NCBI GenBank assembly: GCA_963281255.1
Contig: OY725495.1
Span: 3,038,001-3,102,000 of the forward strand
DNA length: 64,000 bases
Direction of reading: 5' to 3'
DNA from: Aphrocallistes beatrix
Taxonomy: Eukaryota > Porifera > Hexactinellida > Sceptrulophora > Aphrocallistidae
Positions 63,849-64,000 of this stretch are shown one piece after another. The position numbers and the translations under genes were made by a program. The notes under the pieces were generated by a model, which worked only from the letters and a program-made list of their open reading frames with translations, did not search any database and was not told where the DNA came from. The stretch's first letter is position 1. The number at the start of each line of letters is the position of its first letter.

Positions 63849-64000
63849 AAAAACAGGTTTCTCCCTACTTTAATTAAGTAACATATTATGCTACACTAGA
63901 TCCATTTTTCATTTCTATGCAGGCGTATAATTTTAGTATAAACAATGTTCTTATATAATACAATTCACTCTTCCATTCTACACTGTTAGTTTATGAAAGT

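Overview
The window looks like nuclear DNA from a marine invertebrate, most likely an early-branching metazoan; a sponge is my best guess. Four things point this way: AT-rich non-coding DNA, very short introns (about 59-77 bp) in the lectin genes, animal families (C-type lectin domains, coiled-coil/NHL propeller proteins, a GBP/VLIG-like giant GTPase with a VWA domain, THAP and hAT transposon proteins), and a very heavy load of short inverted-repeat transposons. The species is inference. A 200-base run of N at 14021-14220 is an assembly gap.

Layout. At 0.2-3.4 kb lie two plus-strand C-type lectin genes, each with a small signal-peptide exon. From 3.4 to 29.6 kb the DNA is mostly transposon-derived: kilobase palindromes, pogo/Tc1-like and hAT-like MITEs, and Helitron-like pieces. 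Embedded in it is one intact isoprenylcysteine carboxyl methyltransferase (ICMT)-like gene (12.07-12.67 kb) plus broken relatives at about 8.6, 22.1, 25.2 and 26.2-26.8 kb. An NHL propeller gene sits at 29.7-30.6 kb (minus). At 31.1-37.6 kb are broken pieces: an LTR-retroelement gag fragment, a THAP domain, a Ty3/gypsy-type integrase and an apparent NHL-family remnant, cut by mobile elements. A U2 snRNA gene or variant lies at 38768-38950. Three intact minus-strand genes follow: a Ser/Thr kinase (41.9-43.0 kb), a coiled-coil NHL protein (44.0-45.2 kb) and a 2221-residue GTPase (49.2-55.9 kb). The last 8 kb is again foldback elements and MITEs.

The most interesting signals are three. First, the U2-like RNA keeps every stem, including paired compensatory changes in the IIa/IIc switch, but has lost the GUAGUA branch-site recognition sequence. 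Second, the single-exon giant GTPase has tandem helix-turn-helix-like repeats, a degenerate first G domain, a canonical second G domain, a Cys-rich module and a VWA domain, and it is flanked by inverted copies of the same transposon/minisatellite unit. Third, at least twelve hAT-like insertions can be dated against each other because they carry 7-8 bp target duplications and are often nested in other elements.

Lectins, NHL proteins and GBP/VLIG-like GTPases are all families often linked to recognition or cell-autonomous defence. Clustering here may therefore reflect an innate-immunity-type region, but nothing in the sequence proves that they work together.
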